A stretch of 64,000 nt of DNA. Source: Chaetoderma sp. LZ-2023a (taxonomy: Eukaryota > Mollusca > Caudofoveata > Chaetodermatida > Chaetodermatidae). The notes under the pieces are model-generated. The model saw only the letters and a list, made by a program, of their open reading frames with translations. It searched no databases and was not told the DNA's origin. Numbering within the stretch: the stretch's first letter is position 1; every line of letters starts with the position of its first letter. Where the stretch lies: positions 129,958,901 to 130,022,900 of the forward strand of contig CM067374.1 of NCBI GenBank assembly GCA_034401795.1. The letters run 5' to 3'. The position numbers and the translations under genes were made by a program. Positions 57,523-64,000 of this stretch are shown here, in pieces.

Positions 57523-59210
57523 TATAGATATCGGATCGTCTTATGGGAAGTCATGACCCCGTTAGACGTCTTATATTTGCGAGTAAGACCTCAGTGAAAT
57601 TTATGTTTGAAAATACCAGGTGAGCTAAGGACTGAATAAGCATCATAGTAGTTAGGTATAGATAGGAAGATGCACTGGATGACTTCAGCCAGTGCTGATG
57701 CTAGTGTTTCGCGGAAATAGAATAGGTTTCGCAGAAATAGAATAGAAACTAGATTGAAACTGTAGCAGTAAATTCATCACAATAAGTTAGAAGTTGGAAT
57801 AGATTGAAATAGGACCGACGGTTCTGGGTTGATGATATCTGTCAATAGTTGAAGATAAAAGTTGTTGTTGTGGGATCGGCACACACTTTTATAATATTCA
57901 GCAGTCGTTTCGGCCGTTAGTTTAGTAAATAATAGGGTGATAAGAATAGATAAGAAGCGATGGGAATCGAGAGAGATGATAGTGAATTATAGGAAACAGA
58001 CGGACATGTAGTTGTTGACGGTCGGCATTCCGACTCCCTTAAGCAAGTACAACAACACCAGCTGGCAATGAGATCATACAGCTCATGTGCTTATTAACGT
58101 TCGCTTCCTACAGGCTTATCCATGATAGGCAAGGGACAGGACAGAGGCATTGTAGCGTCCTGTAGGAATTAATAACACAGTCGAAATTTGTATATCAACT
58201 ATATGTCAATCAAAGGAAGGCATGCTACAACAACACATACCGTAATGTTGTTAGTTAGCTGACAGATCGCATCAAAGCAGAACCAGCCAACACCGCTTTG
58301 ACCCTGTTTGTAGTATCTCCCGAGAAGAGAAGCCCAGAGTTTGATTAGTCAGGATGACGTCATAATCAATGAGCATCGAGTCAAACTCTGTGGCAGAGAA
58401 ACCAAAGAAACAAAGTTTCAAAGTTAAATCGAGAGATAGGCGAACAGGGATTGGTCAGGACGACCAACGAGAATAGGTACAATCTTCTAGGAAGGGATAA
58501 GCAGATGTTGATTGGAAGCAAGAAGGATGCGGGCCAATCAAACTGTGGTTATGACTACCTAGAAAGATGAAAGGAACAGAAACTATGTATTACGATATAT
58601 ATAGATCTATATATCGTAATATGTATAGAAGTTAGGTAAATGTGAATAGTATATAGTAGGCACTTTGTCTATTGAATCTTTAATCTTCACCATCAGTGAT
58701 TCCGTAACAGTCGTGTTCCGTGAATAGTCGAGTAGCAATAGATAGTCGAATAGCACACCAACGCAGGTTGGGAGTAATTCTTCTGAGTTCGAGAAAGGAT
58801 CGAATAAGAGTTAGCACGAAATAAGTTAATTAAGGTAAATCATCTCATATTTGTAGAAAGTACCATTTATATTACGACAGTAAAAGTCGTCTTCGTTATA
58901 TCAGTATTAGTGTAGCGAATAAATAATCAATTAGTTAACCAAGCATAGATCATAGTTGAGTTTGTGAATTATACTCCAGAAGCAAGGAACAAACCCCTTG
59001 CCGTACCTGAGCATCTTCGTGAGAGTCAGATAGGCCCAGATTACTAAATAAATATCTTCATCACCATCAGAAGAGGCGAGCCTAGTAATCGTATCGCTGG
59101 TACTCGGAGGAGATAAGTTGTCGCAGCAACCTATCATCATAAGTCTTCTCCGTGTAGCGGTGATAAGCAGTTAGTTAAATTCGAATAAGAAGATAAACCG
59201 AAAATCTTCA
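57523..59210. mobile_element. Unclassified 1.69-kb insertion in the multi-copy family locus, possible 4-bp TSD
   Basis: The coding sequence breaks after GTGGATACGGAT (57511-57522) and resumes at GGATGTTATTGTTCTAGC (59211). GGAT is present at both edges and removing the insert plus one GGAT restores the frame (RTVDTD then VIVLAV). No TG...CA ends are seen. It contains an imperfect palindrome at 58588-58621 (TATTACGAT...ATCGTAATA) and AGGATGACGTCATAATCAAT at 58370. There is no open frame. A solo LTR or a non-autonomous element are both possible. Confidence 0.6.
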
Positions 59211-59945
59211 GGATGTTATTGTTCTAGCTGTGTTTGTCGCCAACCATCTGAATATCACAGAATTATGGGTGGGTTTTTAGACTGGAAGTCATTCAGATAT
59301 ATTGCTGTCCACAGTATCTCTGCTAATATTGGCCCTGAAAATTCGATGGCTCTTCCCATGTTTCATAGCATATTCTGGTTGTGATACTGTTTCGTTCGTT
59401 ACAGGATGTGGCAAAAAAACCGTGTTGCGAGGTTTGGAATGTTTTCGAACAACTCACAAACACCCTTCCTGTCTTACCCAACTGTCCAGATGAAATTCCA
59501 CAAATTTTCTTTGAGAAGATCCGGAGGTTTGTTGTACTTTTGTATAGCAAGACTTGTGAGCTGTTGAGAGTGAACGACGCCAGGAAACATCTATTTTTTC
59601 AAGGGTCCCAATCTCTTGAAAATATCCCGCCAACTGAAACCTCCTCGTTTGAGCATTGTAAGTGAGCAGTGTGTCAAGGTAGCTACATATGGGGACAATG
59701 CCTTGCGCTTGAACCTACCCTACAACGGCCTTCTGACTGGCGCTGGAAAGAAACCGACAGCGGATAGATACCGTTCTGGACAGCATTACCGGAAGCCAGC
59801 AAGACATGACAAGACCTCCTCATATGTGGATGCAAAAAAGCAGGTCTCAACAGGTACAAATGTAAATAGAATGGGCTTAAATGTACAGAGTAGTGCATCT
59901 GTCAAGGTGCGTGTATGCCTTTACAATGAGACTAGTTTAATTTAC
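59211..59945 (+). pseudogene. Uncharacterised multi-copy family, C-terminal part with cysteine-rich tail
   Basis: Frames in order: ITELWVGF, AYSGCDTVSFVTGCGKKTVL (59358-59415), the open frame 59381-59665 with FFEKIRRFVVLLYSKTCELL, RVNDARKHLFF and LENIPPTETS, then WRWKETDSG. A degenerate Cys-rich end follows (ICGCKKAGLNRYKCK, GLKCTE..CICQGAC, about 59815-59910). The 'FTGCDTV' and 'CGCKKGC..CKC' features are typical of the family as I recall it. At least three shifts and two stops are present. Both halves together would cover most of the family protein, so this was a full-length copy before decay. Confidence 0.78.
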
Positions 59946-60954
59946 ATCAGGAGTAAATGCTAACAAATCAGTACATGGAGTTGTACTTTGGGCGTATAAC
60001 GATTTCGATATTACAGCTCAAGACGGATATGAAGACCATTAGTAAGCTCTCAAAAAGTAAAACACAAACGTATAGTGAAAACAGGTTATGATTTAGTGTT
60101 ATAATATTCATAAAAAACATAATGATATTTGAGTGGAACTAGTGACCAGAGTGAAAATATGCAAATTAAGGCTTTGTCTAATAACAAAATATGTAAGATA
60201 AATAATCTCAGTGGTATAAAATGTGGAAAAGGGTTTTATAAAGAGCTCAAACACAAAAATATAAATAACTATCATTTCTTTTGGCGGCCATTTTGGATTT
60301 ATGCCAATTAGCGCTTGTAAGACTAATCTTATTTGATTCTTGATCCTAATCCGATAAAGACTTACTAAAGCATCTAAATAAAAAATGTCATGCTTTTATC
60401 ACGAAGTGAACACTTACCTGGTGTATTTGAACTAATATATGGGTTACAATAAGGCCAGCCGAGCCATCCCGTAACACATTGGCAATGGAGAAATGCCTGA
60501 AGTATATAATTTACTTTCAACCTATAAATCGAGATTACGCGACCACCCTCGTGACCTACACAGGATCGTGTTAAGTCGCTATCTTGATATTTTTTATTTA
60601 AATCTTCTATACAAATATTAACAGAAAATCAACAATTTTAGAAGCGATCTTCTGAAGTGTGCTAAATCCTATAAGCGAAGTATTGAAATAATGTTTTAAA
60701 AACGTTTTTTAAACCACGTTCTAGACATCTATGACAGAAACGAGTCAAACTAAATAAACTATACAATTAATATGAAACTTAATTAAACTCGCGTGAATAC
60801 CTACTGGTGTCGATCGCGTCGCTGTACTAGTGCCATCAATGCATAAGCCTATTTATTTATTTATTTATTGTCAATGAAATAATATAGCCCTAACAATACT
60901 CTAACCCTTTTAAACTGAAAAGCCAAATTAGGATATTCATTTTCAATTTAATTA
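59946..60954. other. No gene seen
   Basis: AT-rich. It contains the inverted GCATAAATCCAAAATGGCCGCC-type phrase at about 60282-60304 and a short (TTTA)n at 60849-60868. Confidence 0.5.
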
Positions 60955-61015
60955 ATATTCTGTTATCTATTTTGAAACTAATTTTACTGGGCGCTGTTGT
61001 TGCAACACGTTGTCA
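60955..61015. repeat. Fold-back family F, single-arm remnant
   Basis: ATTCTGTTATCTATTTTGAA and ACTAATTTTACTGGGCGCTG then TTGTTGC match arm 1 of the copy at 38440. It directly abuts the outer end of the LTR-like region. Confidence 0.75.
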
Positions 61016-61019
61016 AATT

Positions 61020-63967
61020 AAGAACGCATAGCGAGCATGCGCACACGTCAGAGCTTCCCTGGCAACACGTATCAGTATTGGGAGAGAGTGTATGCTTATA
61101 GTGTACCGAGTTGGTACTGGTGATTTCTTCAAATCACACTATTCTCGTCATTCTAGGTACCAATCAGGACCGGAATGGAGGGAGGATTTCAGCACTTTTT
61201 ACCTTTTTAAAATCGGACTAGAAATGGCCGAGTTATCGTTAAATGGCTCACTTAAATTATTTTCAAAATGTTGCTTTGACGTCGTAATCGCGTGTATGTA
61301 TTAAATGAATGGGGAATGCGCTGATCACGTGATCGCCATGTCACCCTACCTAACTACATGCTGATTGGCTACTGCTCGCCCTCTGATTGGCTGGAGCGTC
61401 CTGCCTCTGACGTCACGAGTAGTATAAAAGGAGCCAAAAATCGAGACTCGAGAGAACTTCTGCGAGGGAGCCGACACGACAGCAAGGTTGCTGGACCAGC
61501 GCGGTGCTAGACGTGAGATAACTGCTAACTGACTGGTACCAACACTGCAGCAGTGCCCTTCAGAATTGCGATCTCCTGCGCCGGTGAGCAGACTTGAACA
61601 TCCATGATACAATTTTGGAAGCTCTTGGATGGCCATCCGAGGGCAAATTAATTTAATAGAAGAACTCTCTTTTCCGGAACACTCACAGAGGAGCTTCTCT
61701 GTGGATGGGCCTTGCGGGCCCGATGTAATTCTACAGGATGTAGAGCCGAGCTGATTCTTGGTGGATAACTAGCCAGATCTTCCGGACCATGCTGAAAAGT
61801 GGTATCAAACTTCCGTGCAGCATGTCATGTGTTATAATTAACTTTTAGACCACAGTCTGGTGGGACTCTGCCTGGTGCATTGCAAGAGCTATGCGACTTA
61901 TCCCGCATGGTGTACCCAGTTAATGTACATGTATATTTAATTACCATTGTAGCCCTCTATGTTTAGGCAACTTTCAAACTACCGTCGCTGGATGGAAATT
62001 TTATAACATACTGTGTAAATATATGTGTCAGTTATTCTGACTATCTACTGGATATTTTTCTATAACTGTTCTCCTTCACCGTCTTGAGAGTGAGCTGCAT
62101 CAACAGTCCGCTTGCGGAAATCTTCCCTGCAACTTCAGAATTGTGCCCTCTCGTGCTACTCAACTGTAGCGTATCCATCTCCGTGATTTATGAACTCTTA
62201 CTGTACCGATGACCAATAGGTACTCAAGTAACTATACTATTGTACTATTCGTTATTTCCGTACTAGGTACTGATGGCTAATAGGTGCTTACCCGGTCTTA
62301 AAGACCGCATTTTAATATTTTCTCTTTCATACTGTATATAGTATCTTTATCTCTGTGTGCTTACAACTAACGAGGACTTATGACCTAAGATACTGTCAGC
62401 ACTGTATTAGTTAGTTGTGTATATGGCAAGTAGCCATCCTAGTTATTCTGGTTTGTTTATATATAAAAACTCTAGGACGCAGTACACTAGACAATACTAT
62501 ACAGCAACATTATATCTGCATCACTACTACCCCCAGCATCAATTTTACACTGAGGTCACTCATCATGCTCACCATGCTCGAACCTGACATGTGATCGACT
62601 AAACCTGGCTATTCTAGCTCGATAGGATAGGTTTCTCCGTAAGAGACACATTGTGTACGCCTCTCTTCCGGCTGTAGTGGATATGTAACACCACACACCG
62701 GCTAGATTGTATAAATTGGCCAATTACCTTAGAACCTCTTATTACTATCGAGTCATTGTCTCGTTCTACGCTCCTCCAGCTGCATGGATTAATAATTGTC
62801 TGGACTCCCAATCGACACGACAGGATCTGACTCTGGGGAAACTATTTGGGTTTCCGAGTGGTGATAACTAAAGTGTCGATTTACATACACTTCCCCTGTA
62901 TCTTCGGATACCAGTTATTTAGATTCCCCAGCCAATGTAGGAAGCACTGCGAAAACAAACCATATTATGTAACACCGGCCTGCAGTGCATCTCTGGGAAT
63001 TCTGGAACTTAACCCTAATGACAGGTGAAATGTTAATTCTGTAACACACGGGTGACGGACGAGATGTAGATCTCCATCCAACTCGATATAGTGACTGGGT
63101 GAGGTCTTAGAACCCACGACGCCCTCACGGGAAGGTCACTGGCGATGGATATCTGTCTCTTGCTCCCCACCATAAATACTATTGCGCTTTCTAAATTACT
63201 TATGTGAACTGTAAATTGTGCTAGTGATGTTATATGTCATTGTGGTTCAATGGTAACCAGATCATCATATGATTCGGGAGCTGTCGCTCCGTAGCATGTA
63301 CGCACGCTGTCTTTCTGAGGAAGATGCTATGCAGGGCGACCTTGACATCTTCGCCAGTTAGACATATGTGTCAATAGATAGGTAGGAATCCCTACCACTT
63401 GCAGCCAAAGCTTGGAATAGTATCTAATAACTAAATGGTAGGCTAGACCTTAGTGGAAGCCCCGCATAAATAAAGCAGCAACTACCAATTCAGTATCTCT
63501 GGACCTACATAAGACGGTGACCTATGAATTCTTCAGAAATCATCTGATGCATCACATTAATTATAGCTTCACTAGAATTGACCACTGCACATAGCTTTTT
63601 GTTTGAACAAAAGAGTGGGCCTTTTTGCCATCTCTTTTCCTCCACTACGGCGTTGCAGGCATTTTCCTGTGATGGAGGCCCACGCGAGGAACTTTCCTCT
63701 CGCAACAATAATATTTTGTATGTGTTAGGGGTATAATTGGTTTAAATTACACTATTCAAGTAGCCTCGTTGCGATGCTCCCTTGTGAGGATTCCTCTGCG
63801 GATTTACGAATCTGTGTGGTATCTTCGGCGAGCCCACGTAGAAAGAACACCAGTTGGCTCTATGTACTGTATTATTTTGCTCATATACTAGCAAACGAGT
63901 AGCATTGTTTGTATAGTCATTTACTTTTAATTATTATCACCATGTCCAGACTTTTACATTAGTTAAT
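61020..63967 (+). repeat. LTR-like 5' region of a second Gypsy element (homologous to 34445-36350, inverted)
   Basis: Similarity to the reverse complement of 36350-34445 runs from GCATAGCGAGCATGCGCACA (about 61025) through 62140 and again from about 63185 to the end. About 1.0 kb in between (62150-63185) has no counterpart. The TGTCAATAGATAGGTAGG phrase at 63369 may be the start of a shorter LTR. The region ends at the ATG at 63968. Confidence 0.72.
61321..61430 (+). promoter_or_regulatory. Conserved promoter: E-box palindrome, two CCAAT boxes, CRE, TATA
   Basis: TGATCACGTGATC (61322-61334), ATTGG (61364-61368), ATTGG (61386-61390), TGACGTCA (61408-61415) and TATAAAAG (61423-61430). Order and spacing match 36060-35959 on the other strand. 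Transcription would start near 61455 and run towards gag. Confidence 0.83.
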
Positions 63968-64000
63968 GGACCGACATACCGGTGACACGGACAGTTGGGA
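63968..64000 (+). CDS. Gypsy gag, first residues (runs off window)
   Basis: ATG 63968 opens a frame reading MDRHTGDTDSW, matching MDRHTSDTNSWDEK at 34440 on the minus strand. Conservation of the start and the following codons in two diverged copies supports it as the real gag start. The rest of the element lies beyond position 64000. Confidence 0.75.

Noticed and set aside
57511-59220. 57523-59210 as an intron of the multi-copy family gene
   Set aside because: The right edge (TCTTCAG|GATG) looks like an acceptor, but no GT donor exists at the left edge that keeps RTVDTD-VIV in frame. The duplicated GGAT favours insertion.
1-64000. CRISPR arrays, bacterial operons, rRNA or tRNA genes
   Set aside because: No regular spacer-repeat arrays, no ribosomal RNA similarity and no convincing cloverleaf with A/B boxes were seen. 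The window is eukaryotic.

Overview
This is a eukaryotic, almost certainly metazoan, window. Coding capacity is sparse and intron-containing, AT-rich non-coding DNA and microsatellites are abundant, there is a 500-N scaffold gap (48220-48719), and most recognisable coding sequence belongs to transposable elements. The mix (DIRS-like tyrosine-recombinase retroelements, Ty3/Gypsy elements, APE-type LINEs, BED-finger hAT, Tc1, SINE-like repeats with TTC-rich ends, fold-back repeats) plus one rhodopsin-type peptide-receptor-like GPCR suggests a marine invertebrate, perhaps a mollusc or another lophotrochozoan. That placement is inference only.

Layout: 1-~5370 is a DIRS-like retroelement on the minus strand (gag, RT/RNase H, tyrosine recombinase), running off the left edge. 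5370-7340 has no gene. 7340-8280 is the 3' part of a LINE (minus). 8343-20319 is a hAT transposon (plus) with a BED-finger exon and a transposase exon. That exon is split by a complete but decayed DIRS element (12430-19870, minus). The DIRS element keeps its inverted termini and its internal complementary region, and removing it restores the hAT reading frame exactly. 20320-25550 holds LINE fragments, an apparently intact Tc1 element (21590-23243), a near-identical inverted repeat pair and a MITE-like repeat.

25870-36510 is a broken Gypsy element (minus) that contains a LINE (plus) between its protease and RT. Its 5' flank (34445-36350) is a long LTR-like region with a conserved promoter. The same region recurs in the opposite orientation at 61020-63967, again leading straight into a gag start at the right edge. 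36500-41050 is repeat-rich (fold-back elements, a LINE RT fragment, a dimeric SINE-like insertion). 41050-47440 contains parts of two different Gypsy lineages placed end to end, one interrupted by another SINE-like copy.

48720-53500 lies right of the assembly gap and shows no convincing gene. 53510-54632 (minus) is the only clear non-transposon host gene: a class A GPCR with five good transmembrane helices, a damaged TM6 and a nonsense codon before TM7. 56130-59945 (plus) is a decayed copy of an uncharacterised, multi-copy invertebrate protein family with a cysteine-rich tail, split by a 1.69-kb insertion with a possible 4-bp target duplication.

The region is best read as a stratified graveyard of mobile DNA. 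Several nesting events can be dated relative to each other, and at least one element (Tc1) looks recently active.
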